Positions 33,835-42,192 of a stretch of 64,000 nt of DNA are shown piece by piece; within the stretch, counting starts at the first letter, position 1; every line of letters starts with the position of its first letter. A program made the position numbers and the translations under genes. This stretch comes from Vibrio gigantis. GTDB taxonomy: Bacteria; Pseudomonadota; Gammaproteobacteria; Enterobacterales; Vibrionaceae. Below the pieces are notes generated by a model. It did not search any database. It saw only the letters and a list, made by a program, of their open reading frames with translations, and had not been told where the DNA came from. Location: contig NZ_AP025493.1 of the NCBI RefSeq assembly GCF_024347515.1, positions 1,116,001 through 1,180,000 of the forward strand. Direction: 5' to 3'.

Positions 33835-34728
33835 ATGAACATATTATTAGCAATGATCCCCGCATTCTTTTGGGGAACAACCTATGCAGTGACGCAATTT
33901 ACGCTACAGGAGTGGCCACCACTATTACTAGGTGCTTTGCGTGCATTACCTGCTGGTTTGTTATTGCTAGCGGTAAAACCAACACTGCCGAAAAAAGGCG
34001 AGTGGCAAATCATTTTCACTTTAGGCCTGATCAACATCGCGACTTTCTTTGGTTTGATCTTCGTGATGGCACTGACACTGCCTTCAGCGATTTCGGGCGT
34101 GGGTATGATCTCTGTACCTGTGTTCGCAATGATCTTCCATTGGGTAGTGAAGAAACAGCGCCCACATTTGATTCAAGCCCTGTCTGGTATCGGCTTGATC
34201 ACCTTAGCGTGGATCTTGTTCAACCCAAGCCAAATCGCTTTGAACCCAATCGGGTTGGGCGCAATGTTCGCCGCTATCATGTGTATCGTTATCGGCAGTA
34301 GCATTACCAAATCATTGGGTAATCGCATGCACTGGTGGAAGGTATTAACATGGCAGCTAATTCTGGGTGGTACGATTTTGTCTGTCGCTTCTGGCGTTCA
34401 TGCCTTTATCGACCCGCAGCCTTATGTTAATGCCGTGACTCATTTCGATACTCGTAATGCGATCGGGCTAATGTGGGTGATTGGGCTAAACACTGCTCTA
34501 GGTTACGGCATGTATGTGTGGTTATTACAACGTATGTCTGTGGTTGATTTCACTTTCGGTGGCATCGCGAACCCAGTGGCAGGTATCGTTACAGGTATGG
34601 TGTTGATGGGCGAATCGTTTACTCCTGTGCAGTATTCACTAATGACAGGTATGATCGTGATGTCACTGCTACCACAACTGATTCTTGCAATCCGACAGTC
34701 CAAGACAGTCAATCCGGTTACGCAGTAA
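33835..34728 (+). CDS. pecM: PecM-like EamA/DMT-family exporter
   Basis: A 297-residue inner-membrane exporter with ten hydrophobic helices in two EamA repeats. The first begins ILLAMIPAFFWGTTYAVTQF and has LGALRALPAGLLLL, wording close to Dickeya PecM. The second begins near residue 145 (GLGAMFAAIMCIVIGSSITKSLG). PecM is an exporter controlled by PecS; in this window the cargo is unknown. It is divergent from pecS with two copies of an 18-bp motif between, and ends at its own terminator. The leader before its ATG is very short (TTTCAG follows the operator), so no good ribosome site is seen. Confidence 0.85.
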   Translation: MNILLAMIPAFFWGTTYAVTQFTLQEWPPLLLGALRALPAGLLLLAVKPTLPKKGEWQIIFTLGLINIATFFGLIFVMALTLPSAISGVGMISVPVFAMIFHWVVKKQRPHLIQALSGIGLITLAWILFNPSQIALNPIGLGAMFAAIMCIVIGSSITKSLGNRMHWWKVLTWQLILGGTILSVASGVHAFIDPQPYVNAVTHFDTRNAIGLMWVIGLNTALGYGMYVWLLQRMSVVDFTFGGIANPVAGIVTGMVLMGESFTPVQYSLMTGMIVMSLLPQLILAIRQSKTVNPVTQ

Positions 34729-34750
34729 AAATCTAGATTACGACTCATAT

Positions 34751-34767
34751 GCCCGCCAAGTGCGGGC
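34751..34767 (+). terminator. Terminator of the pecM-like gene
   Basis: Stem GCCCGC / GCGGGC, loop CAAGT, followed by TTTGTTTTATT. Confidence 0.85.
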
Positions 34768-34863
34768 TTTGTTTTATTGGCGTCACACCTATGCGAAATA
34801 TCTATTTGTTCTAGACCGAACACCATCTTATTATTAAATAACGATAAAACTTGGGTTCTCAAT

Positions 34864-35787
34864 ATGGCAAAAGACCTATTTTCTAGTTTGGATTTAAATC
34901 TACTACGAACTTTTATTATCCTGCATCAAGAACGAAATATGCGGAAAGCTTCCGAGCGCCTATTCGTATCTCAACCAGCGATAAGTAAAGCCCTCCAACG
35001 ATTGCGTGACCATTTCGACGACGAACTATTTGTCAAAACGCACCACGGGTTGCGCGCAACAGAACATGCCAACATGCTAGCCGAAAGTATTTCACCTATC
35101 TTGAATGAGCTCTCGTCAGCACTCAATAACAGTAATGAGTTCGATCCAAAACAGCTTCAAGGCCCAATCAAGCTTGCGCTATCGCCATTTCTTCTCAGCT
35201 CAATTTCCAGCAAATTGTTCCAAGCGATCCGGACCCAAGCGCCAAATGTTGAGGTTCATTTATTAAACTGGTCTAAAACGACCATGACAGAAATTATCAA
35301 TGATGAAGTCCACATAGGGTTTAATTACGAAATATCCCACGCCCCGAAAGAGCTACTTCAACAACCTATTACGCAAGACAGCTTTAAAGGTTATGTCAGA
35401 CACGACCACCCTTACAGCGGTGATTTTATTGAAGTGAAAGATGGCGTAAACTTCGAACTAGCCACTATAATTGCTATCGATTGGAACTCCCACCGCACAC
35501 TTGCTGAAAAGATACTAAAAATTAAAGGGCTAGAAGCAAACATAGGCTTTCGTTCAGAGTTACCATCAGCTGTTATTGATGTTGTAAAGAACTCCGATAT
35601 GATGTTTCCCGCTTCTAAGTTTCTTGAAATTGAACAAAAAACCACACTCAGAGCAATTCAAATTCGCTTTGATAGCGCGGATATTCAGCCAACAGTGTGT
35701 GCCTATTTTCACCATAAAAACCGTAATAGCCCTACAACCCTATGGCTTAAAAAAGTTCTCGACTCTATCCTCAATAATAACCTGTAG
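34864..35787 (+). CDS. LysR-family transcriptional regulator
   Basis: A 307-residue LysR protein. SLDLNLLRTFIILHQERNMRKASERLFVSQPAISKALQRLRDHFDDELFVKTHHGLRAT is the DNA-binding domain, with the LeuO/NodD-like wording D-L-N-L-L. The effector domain spans about 90-300. The frame is open 29 codons upstream, into the region of the preceding terminator; the ATG at 34864 gives the standard N-terminus. The nearest partner is the lipoprotein gene on the same strand after a terminator. The target is unknown. Confidence 0.87.
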   Translation: MAKDLFSSLDLNLLRTFIILHQERNMRKASERLFVSQPAISKALQRLRDHFDDELFVKTHHGLRATEHANMLAESISPILNELSSALNNSNEFDPKQLQGPIKLALSPFLLSSISSKLFQAIRTQAPNVEVHLLNWSKTTMTEIINDEVHIGFNYEISHAPKELLQQPITQDSFKGYVRHDHPYSGDFIEVKDGVNFELATIIAIDWNSHRTLAEKILKIKGLEANIGFRSELPSAVIDVVKNSDMMFPASKFLEIEQKTTLRAIQIRFDSADIQPTVCAYFHHKNRNSPTTLWLKKVLDSILNNNL

Positions 35788-35831
35788 TTATCGGACTGTT
35801 TATCCAGTGTCATTAATAACCAAAAGTAAAG

Positions 35832-35859
35832 GCCTCTATTCCATCAAGGGATTAGAGGC
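35832..35859 (+). terminator. Terminator of the LysR gene at 34864
   Basis: Stem GCCTCTA / TAGAGGC followed by TTTTTTGTTC. Confidence 0.85.
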
Positions 35860-35958
35860 TTTTTTGTTCAATCCATATACTTCTCTCATCGGCTAGGAAC
35901 GCCACACAACACTGCAAGAAGCAACTTAAGTTCCTAAACAATTATTTGAGAGTAAACC

Positions 35959-37077
35959 ATGAAACTAAAACTATTAAGCACACTTATCGCAGCCTCTTTC
36001 CTAGCTGGTTGTTCTTCTTCTGGTTCAAGTGACAATCCACCAGCAGCCCAAGACGGCATTGCGGATGTTCAACATATTCAAGGAGAGCACTTCAACATCG
36101 CATTGGTTGAAGGTGATGAGGGCAATCATCAAGCTAGATTGATTCAAGGGGTCAATGGCAACACGCTTATTGTTATTGACGATATGATCTTCGTCACCGA
36201 TGGCGACGAAGTTAAAAATGCAAATGGTGACACTGTTGGTCACATTCAGAAAGAAGGTGACACGATCGTCTTTCACGGTAACCACGGCGGCGAAGTCGTA
36301 CTCACTGTTGAAAATGGCCGTCTGATTGCATCCGAAATCAAAACGCCAATCGATCCAGGCTTCGGAATTCCTATGCTTCCAGAGCACCCGATTGAAATTG
36401 ACCCAGATTACGGTGTGACCCCAAAGGATGTTTGGTTTGTAAGTGAAGATGGAACCATCAAGTTCAATGGCGAAGAAGTAGCTGAAGCTCGTCCTGTCGA
36501 TGTGAATGCTGACGGTAGCGGTTTATATCAAATCAGAGTTAATGACCAACTTATTATGGTTGACGTTATCAACTACGGTGGCTACGTACAAATCACTTCT
36601 ATTGACGGCAGTAAATCTGTTGATGTCACAATTACAGATGGCGTAATTGAACGTATCAATTGGGATTCCCCTAGCATTGGGCACCCAATTCAACCGGAAA
36701 TCGATCACCCTGTAGAAGCTGATCCAGAGAATCCAATTTACACGGACCCAGGTTTTGACAATGGCTCACTGGTTAAAAATGTACACCGTGAAGAAATGAA
36801 AAATAGCGTGGTTATTACTATTGAGGGATTCAATGGTGGTGAACTAGTCCTAGTTACTGATAAAGATGGAAAGATCATCTGGGGCTCAGCAAATCAAGAC
36901 TTAAAAGACAATGTTAAAGGCGCACTAGGCATTATAGACCCTGGTTTCGAAAATGTTGACCCAGGCTTTGGTTTAGACAAGGATCCACGTGAACTTCGTG
37001 AAAAAGTTCAAAGCTTATCTCAAGAACAACGTCAGCAAATTAAGCAAGCTGTAAAAGACCGCGCTAGCCGTAGCTAA
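35959..37077 (+). CDS. Lipoprotein with three internal beta modules and Asp/Pro-rich linkers (unknown)
   Basis: A 372-residue lipoprotein: MKLKLLSTLIAASFLAGCSS carries the LAGC lipobox, with S at +2 and +3, which favours the outer membrane. The mature part has three similar modules, each ending in a strand-turn-strand: GGEVVLTVENGRLIASEI, KSVDVTITDGVIERINW and GGELVLVTDKDGKIIWGS. They are separated by linkers rich in D, P, G and F (DPGFG, HPIEIDPDYG, HPVEADPENP, DPGFENVDPGFG). The last 35 residues are a charged helix with LSQEQRQQIKQAVKDR. No known family is recognised. The acidic linkers could bind calcium. A terminator and then a barrel gene follow closely on the same strand. Confidence 0.75.
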   Translation: MKLKLLSTLIAASFLAGCSSSGSSDNPPAAQDGIADVQHIQGEHFNIALVEGDEGNHQARLIQGVNGNTLIVIDDMIFVTDGDEVKNANGDTVGHIQKEGDTIVFHGNHGGEVVLTVENGRLIASEIKTPIDPGFGIPMLPEHPIEIDPDYGVTPKDVWFVSEDGTIKFNGEEVAEARPVDVNADGSGLYQIRVNDQLIMVDVINYGGYVQITSIDGSKSVDVTITDGVIERINWDSPSIGHPIQPEIDHPVEADPENPIYTDPGFDNGSLVKNVHREEMKNSVVITIEGFNGGELVLVTDKDGKIIWGSANQDLKDNVKGALGIIDPGFENVDPGFGLDKDPRELREKVQSLSQEQRQQIKQAVKDRASRS

Positions 37078-37100
37078 TAAAAATAATAAATATAAAAGCA

Positions 37101-37128
37101 AAGGAGCCGCTTATTAGCGGCTCCTTTT
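37101..37128 (+). terminator. Terminator between the lipoprotein and barrel genes
   Basis: Perfect 12-bp stem AAAGGAGCCGCT / AGCGGCTCCTTT, loop TATT, then TTTATTTG. It ends only 21 bp before the next start, so that gene depends on read-through or a promoter inside this region. Confidence 0.85.
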
Positions 37129-37149
37129 TATTTGAGAATTGAGAGCACG

Positions 37150-37803
37150 ATGAAACGAATATTAATCACTTTATTGATGCCCTTTGCTGTATGTGCAAAC
37201 GACCATCAATTACAAGCATTAAGTTATCACGAACCCAGCTTAAGCTTTCAAACTGCGAAGGCAGGAGACAACTGGATAGGAACAGTATCTGGAGTTATTC
37301 AAGCAACTGAGGAAATCAACATCAGTGCTGAAGTTGACTCTGAAGGTTACCTAGAAATAGGGACTGGTTATGGTTTGATGTTAGGTAGCTTTTACACCGA
37401 AGCTTTCGTAAGTTATGGCCGAGCAGATTTAATCGATATCTACGACATCGGTTTATTTGGCGGCACCGCCATCACGAACAATATTATGGTGTTTGCGAAC
37501 ACATCACATGAATGGCGAAAATTCTCACTTACTGACCTTCATAATGCCAATCGCGAATGGAAAAACACGATTGGTACCAGTTACTCCCCCACAGAATTTA
37601 TGAACTTTTCCTATTCATTCAGCCATGATCGTCAACTAACGGGTTCAAAAGGTTATTACAACAGCCAAGACGTCACGTTTACCCTGAAGCCTAAGTGGGT
37701 TGAGCCTTATGTGAAATATACCTTCGGTCAAAAGCGCGTTAGTCCGGGAGATGTATTTCGTTCAGATGGCAGTGTCGAACTAGGTTTCAATCTGCGTTTT
37801 TAA
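37150..37803 (+). CDS. Small outer-membrane beta-barrel protein (unknown)
   Basis: A 217-residue protein. MKRILITLLMPFAVCA is a signal peptide. The rest is a run of amphipathic strands with alternating aromatics (LEIGTGYGLMLGSFYTEAFVSYGRADLIDIYDIGLFGG, FMNFSYSFSHDRQLT, VEPYVKYTFGQKRV) and a C-terminal F-N-L-R-F, the usual Bam-complex recognition end. About 8-10 strands are likely. The family is not recognised. A TTG six codons earlier is rejected because the signal peptide begins at this ATG. It lies 72 bp after the lipoprotein stop, past a strong terminator, so the two may form a surface pair with unequal expression. Confidence 0.75.
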   Translation: MKRILITLLMPFAVCANDHQLQALSYHEPSLSFQTAKAGDNWIGTVSGVIQATEEINISAEVDSEGYLEIGTGYGLMLGSFYTEAFVSYGRADLIDIYDIGLFGGTAITNNIMVFANTSHEWRKFSLTDLHNANREWKNTIGTSYSPTEFMNFSYSFSHDRQLTGSKGYYNSQDVTFTLKPKWVEPYVKYTFGQKRVSPGDVFRSDGSVELGFNLRF

Positions 37804-37830
37804 GTTTACCGTTTCGTGTGGTAGCTCTCT

Positions 37831-37859
37831 CCCCTTTACGATCTGTTTGAGTAAAGGGG
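37831..37859 (+). terminator. Terminator of the barrel gene
   Basis: Stem CCCCTTTAC / GTAAAGGGG followed by CTTTTTGC. Confidence 0.85.
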
Positions 37860-38012
37860 CTTTTTGCTCTGGATAACCATCCATCGATTTTCCTCTCCAC
37901 GGTTTCACAATAAATAACTACACACTCTCATTTTTGAGCCTACCGCGTATCAGATATGTTTTTTCGACTAACATAAAGTAAGCACATCGAAACAAAACTG
38001 AAAGGTGACATC

Positions 38013-39533
38013 ATGATTAAGTCGAAGCTGAAAGCAATAGCGTTAGCGAGCAGTATATTTATCTCACACCAAGTACTGGCGACTGAAAACTACAATACCG
38101 ATATTCCACTAAGCATCATGACTCCAGATACGGTGCAAACGAGCATCGGTGAATTGAACTTTAAAGATGGTGCACCAACTCCTGAAACCGCCCAAAAGCT
38201 GTATGACAACCTAGACACGCTTCGTTCAACAGAAGTTTTCCTCAATGCAATTCCAATGGCTTCAATTGAAGCACTTCGTATTGGACATACTGAGATTGGT
38301 TCAACATCATCAAACCAAGTGGTGGTTTTCGATAACCTGATGGATTCGAATCCTCTGTTTTTAACGGGCAACACCGATACCGTTTATGCTTCGGTTTTCC
38401 TAGACCTTGAGAAAGATGGCCCAACCGTCATTGAAGTGCCTGAAGGTATGGGGCCGACAACTGTCAATGATGCATTCTTTCGCTTTGTAACCGACTTAGG
38501 CATTGTCGGACCTGACAAAGGTAAAGGGGGTAAGTACCTGATTCTACCTCCAGGCTATAAAGGTGAAGTGCCCGAAGGCTACTTCGTTTCGCAATCCACC
38601 AGCTACACCAACTGGTTCATCGCTCGCGGATTCCTGAAAGATGGTAAAACCGATGCTGCAGTGAAAGCATATAAAGAGAAGCTTAAGATCTACCCACTAG
38701 CGAAGAAAGATGATCAGCCGAAAATGGAGTTCATCTCCGGTAGTGGCAAACCGTTCAATACCATTCATGCGAACGACGAGCATTTCTACAAAGAGATCAA
38801 AACCGTATTGGATAAAGAGCCAATCTCGTTTATCGACCCAGAACTTCGCGGATTAATGTCGAGTATTGGTATTCAAAAAAACAAACCTTTTGCACCCGAT
38901 GAGCGCATGCAAAAGCTAATGAAAGATGGTGTCGCAATCGGTAACGCAACAGCAAGATCACTGTACTTCCAACCAAGAGACAAGAAGGCTTACATTTATG
39001 AAGATCGCCTATGGAAGACAGCGTTTATCGGTAATGATTACCAATGGCTAGTGGATAAAGGTGAAGGCGGACGCAACCTAGATGCACGCTCTTATTTCTT
39101 CTATGTTGCAACGGTGAATACGCCAGCAATGGCCCTCAAGCTTATCGAAAAAGGCTCTCAATATGCGCTGATCGACCAAGAGAAAGGCGGTGAATACTTC
39201 GATGGTGGTAAGCACTATAAGTTGAATATTCCAGCGAATGTACCAGCAAAAAACTTCTGGTCAGTTGTGGCTTACGACACGCAAACACGTTCAGAGCTGC
39301 AAACCAGTCAACCGCTGCCAAGTAAGAATAACCAGCGTGATGATTTTATTGAAAATGAAGATGGCTCAGTGGATTTGTACTTTGGCCCTACCGCTCCAAA
39401 AGGAAAAGAAGCTAACTGGATAGAAACCGTTCCGGGCAAAGGTTGGTTTACCGTGCTAAGACTCTATGGCCCACAAGAAGCATGGTATGACCAAACATGG
39501 AAGCCAAGTGACATTGAAGAAGTTAACCTGTAA
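38013..39533 (+). CDS. DUF1254/DUF1214 secreted protein
   Basis: A 506-residue periplasmic or exported protein. MIKSKLKAIALASSIFISHQVLA is a signal peptide. The first domain (about 60-190) is DUF1254, with IPMASIEALRIG, VVVFDNLMDSNPLFLTGNTDTVYASVFLDLEKDGPTVIEVP. The C-terminal domain (about 370-500) is DUF1214, with YFFYVATVNTPAM, NIPANVPAKNFWSVVAYDTQTRSELQT, GSVDLYFGPTAPKGKEANWIETVPGKGWFTVLRLYGP. These proteins are common, but their reaction is not established. GAAAGGTGACATC precedes the ATG. It is convergent with a LysR gene that may control it. Confidence 0.88.
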   Translation: MIKSKLKAIALASSIFISHQVLATENYNTDIPLSIMTPDTVQTSIGELNFKDGAPTPETAQKLYDNLDTLRSTEVFLNAIPMASIEALRIGHTEIGSTSSNQVVVFDNLMDSNPLFLTGNTDTVYASVFLDLEKDGPTVIEVPEGMGPTTVNDAFFRFVTDLGIVGPDKGKGGKYLILPPGYKGEVPEGYFVSQSTSYTNWFIARGFLKDGKTDAAVKAYKEKLKIYPLAKKDDQPKMEFISGSGKPFNTIHANDEHFYKEIKTVLDKEPISFIDPELRGLMSSIGIQKNKPFAPDERMQKLMKDGVAIGNATARSLYFQPRDKKAYIYEDRLWKTAFIGNDYQWLVDKGEGGRNLDARSYFFYVATVNTPAMALKLIEKGSQYALIDQEKGGEYFDGGKHYKLNIPANVPAKNFWSVVAYDTQTRSELQTSQPLPSKNNQRDDFIENEDGSVDLYFGPTAPKGKEANWIETVPGKGWFTVLRLYGPQEAWYDQTWKPSDIEEVNL

Positions 39534-39574
39534 CACTCTGTAGGTTCAATTAGGCACCTGCAGACAGTAACTAA

Positions 39575-39596
39575 AACGCGCCTTCATCGGCGCGTT
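39575..39596. terminator. Bidirectional terminator after the DUF1254 and LysR genes
   Basis: Stem AACGCGCC / GGCGCGTT, followed by TTTTTTGTTT on plus and AGTT on minus. It is strongest for the plus strand. Confidence 0.85.
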
Positions 39597-39631
39597 TTTT
39601 GTTTCTATCATTCTTTGCATCATCCTTCAGC

Positions 39632-40543
39632 TCATCGACCGTTTTCTAGGCTCTCACTTAAGATCTGTTCAATACGCTTCACTATAGGATGCTGATAACA
39701 AGCACGGTGATACTGAATACCTACATCAAAAGTCACCGCTTCTCCGTTGAATAAAACAGGTCGTTTGCTCAGTCCACTTGGGATTGAAGCCAAATCCATA
39801 TCAAAGCCAACGTAGACATACTGGCTGACTTGAACACATTCCAATGCGGAGGATACCGATGCAACAGTCAGTTTCTGCTCCAATACCAAGCCTGTGCGTT
39901 TTTTCAAACGCTCGTAATATGAATTACCGTCCAATGACCCCATAGACACACGAACCGTATCATAGGTTTCTAGTTGTGTGAGGTCGATGGTTTCATTTGG
40001 GGCTAAAGGATGTGCATCTGCCACATAAGCAAACAATTCCAACGAACCCACTTTGCGCTCAACAATGCGGTCGTTGAGTTCATTAGGATAACCCGACACA
40101 CCAATCGCTAAGGTCCCTGCTTTGGGGAATTCAACGCCATCCAAAGACCAGTCCATCATTGAGATTTTGGGCTTAGATTCCTCATTAGTAAGCCCCTGCA
40201 ACAGAGGAACCGTAAACAGTGTGCTCAGTGGGTTAGCTGCGTGAAAAACATATTCGATGTTCGAATCGTTACCGATAAACGACTGCGATATTTGCTGCGC
40301 TTGCTCTAGCTTTTCCAGCGGTTCTTTCACCATTAGCATCAATTGAGTGGTGAACAAGGTCGGCGTATAAACACCTTTGGTCGCAATGAATAACTCATTA
40401 GCAAACAAGTCTCGACAATCAGAAAGATGACGATTAAACGTTGCGCGGCTGATATCCAGAATATGGCATACCTTCGCCTGAGATTGTTGCTCATAAAGCA
40501 GGTCCAAAAATCGATATAGATTTAAGTCGATTGTGTTTTTCAA
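39632..40543 (-). CDS. LysR-family transcriptional regulator
   Basis: A 303-residue LysR-like protein. The DNA-binding domain is IDLNLYRFLDLLYEQQSQAKVCHILDISRATFNRHLSDCRDLFANELFIATKGVYTPT, which departs from the LysR consensus (AKVCHILDISRATFNRHL where A-A-x-x-L-x-x-S-Q-P-A-x-S is usual). The effector part is of the usual length. It is convergent with the DUF1254 gene and faces the 469-bp gap before an EamA gene. Targets are unknown. Confidence 0.8.
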   Translation of the reverse strand: MKNTIDLNLYRFLDLLYEQQSQAKVCHILDISRATFNRHLSDCRDLFANELFIATKGVYTPTLFTTQLMLMVKEPLEKLEQAQQISQSFIGNDSNIEYVFHAANPLSTLFTVPLLQGLTNEESKPKISMMDWSLDGVEFPKAGTLAIGVSGYPNELNDRIVERKVGSLELFAYVADAHPLAPNETIDLTQLETYDTVRVSMGSLDGNSYYERLKKRTGLVLEQKLTVASVSSALECVQVSQYVYVGFDMDLASIPSGLSKRPVLFNGEAVTFDVGIQYHRACYQHPIVKRIEQILSESLENGR

Positions 40544-41012
40544 ATGCCCTACCTCATTTCCATGCTATGCCGTCTTTATTCAGTATGAACGTGAACCAAA
40601 TAAACTTTAAACACTTAATACGATAACTTTGCTGCTAATAACGGTTTTATCTAAAAGAGGACATTCGGGAGCAGAGCAAATAAGCGTACTCGTCAGCCCC
40701 ACTTGACCCAAACTGAGGATCCCGTGAGCAGTTGCAAACGGCTGGATTGATTTCAGCCAAATCACCCTTCTTCACTTAACTGGTCGTTTTTTAAACTAAA
40801 ATTAAACCTCACAAAGAATAATGACTTTATAAAAATATCAATTAGTGAAAATATTTGCTTTTCAATATCCACATTGGAGATTTACTTTCTACATTTCATT
40901 TAAATTAGAGACAAAAAGACAAATTTTTTCTCCGACGACATCCTTATACTGTGCCACGTCATTAAGGCGCTACAAGCCTATGATTTAAAATAATTATTAA
41001 TGAGTAGTCACC
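40544..41012. other. Long intergenic stretch before the EamA gene
   Basis: A 469-bp region with no credible gene. The part at about 40660-40770 is less AT-rich than the rest and has short pairings: CGGGA (40666-40670) with TCCCG (40720-40724), a GTCA / TGAC stem inside, then a GGCTG / CAGCC hairpin. It could be a structured leader or a decayed gene; it matches no riboswitch I know. The last 230 bp are plain AT-rich promoter DNA. Confidence 0.35.
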
Positions 41013-41930
41013 ATGAATTCGAAGTCGCTAACTATCTTGCTTTTTGTCTCTGTTTGCTTAATTTGGGGAACCACTTGGTTCGCTATGGAAGTGGCATTGC
41101 ATTCTATCCCACCAATTTTTGCTACTGGACTGCGCTTTTTACTTGCAGCCCCTCTGCTTGCAGTATTAGCAAAAGCCTTCAATCAACCTTTGCTGTTCCC
41201 TAAGGGCAAGCGTCAATGGCTGCTTATTGTGGCACTGATGTATTTTGCGATTCCGTTCACTTTGATGATCTATGGTGAGCAATACATCTCTTCTGGTTTG
41301 GCTTCGATCATCTTCGCTAACATGCCTGTTGCTGTGATGCTGATGTCAGGTTTATTCCTTGGTCTACGCTTAGCGAAGCATCAAATATTCGGCCTAGTTA
41401 CTGCGGTTATAAGCCTGTGCTTAATTCTTGGTAACGAAATGCAAATGGGCGGTGATGACTACTTTATCGGTACGGTTTGCCTGGGTCTTGCGGTTGCGAT
41501 TCACGCGGTAATGTACGTATTGGTTCAAAAGCACTGTAAAGGCATCGAGGTACTGACTTACAACGCTGTACCAAGTTTCATTGCTGCGATTTTCTTGTTT
41601 GCTGTATCGGCAGTTGGTGAGAACGTGAACGTAGAATCTTTCACTTGGGATTCTATCTCAGCGGTCGTGTACCTAGGTTTTGTAGCGAGTGTCGGAGGTA
41701 TTGTGGCTTACTTCAAACTAGGTCAGGTTTCGACGCCGTTCCAAGCATCCATTTGTTTCCTTATCTTCCCAGTGGTTGCGCTGCTGATCTCTTGCTACAT
41801 CAATGGTGAAGTTCTATCAGAACAGTCTCTGCTTATGATGATCCCTCTGCTTTGTGGCATCTTGCTAACTAAAGCACCAAAGAGCATCTTCAAGCTGCGT
41901 TCAACGCTTAAAACGGCAAGCAGTAACTAA
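41013..41930 (+). CDS. EamA/DMT-family transporter
   Basis: A 305-residue inner-membrane exporter with ten helices in two EamA repeats. The first begins LTILLFVSVCLIWGTTWFAMEVALHSIPPIFATGLRFLLAAPLL. The second runs from about residue 155 with GTVCLGLAVAIHAVMYVLVQKH to SICFLIFPVVALLISCYINGE. The family exports amino acids and metabolites; the cargo is not readable. It is preceded by a long leader-like gap and closed by a clean terminator. Confidence 0.87.
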   Translation: MNSKSLTILLFVSVCLIWGTTWFAMEVALHSIPPIFATGLRFLLAAPLLAVLAKAFNQPLLFPKGKRQWLLIVALMYFAIPFTLMIYGEQYISSGLASIIFANMPVAVMLMSGLFLGLRLAKHQIFGLVTAVISLCLILGNEMQMGGDDYFIGTVCLGLAVAIHAVMYVLVQKHCKGIEVLTYNAVPSFIAAIFLFAVSAVGENVNVESFTWDSISAVVYLGFVASVGGIVAYFKLGQVSTPFQASICFLIFPVVALLISCYINGEVLSEQSLLMMIPLLCGILLTKAPKSIFKLRSTLKTASSN

Positions 41931-41931
41931 G

Positions 41932-41955
41932 CAGCTAAACAGCTAAACAGCTAAA
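41932..41955. repeat. Three tandem copies of CAGCTAAA
   Basis: Three perfect 8-bp units starting one base after the EamA stop codon. It resembles the other short tandem repeats in this window in unit size and in position next to a gene end or start. Confidence 0.85.
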
Positions 41956-41988
41956 CATTAAGAACTAAGATAAGCCGTATTCAAACTA

Positions 41989-42017
41989 CCCCAGAAGCTC
42001 ACAATCCGCTTCTGGGG
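41989..42017 (+). terminator. Terminator of the EamA gene
   Basis: Perfect 10-bp stem CCCCAGAAGC / GCTTCTGGGG followed by TTTTGTTT. Confidence 0.9.
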
Positions 42018-42192
42018 TTTTGTTTAGCCCAAGCACTCCTTCACCATCTACGATTCCTTTACAATCAGCCCCTTCTCGTATTGAATCGCTCACCAAGCGA
42101 ATGACTTAAACGTCCCGATCAACTACATTAGACTCAGCCATTATTTCCAGCTCTGGTTAGTACCCTTAGTTATCTCTCCACAAAGGAATGTC

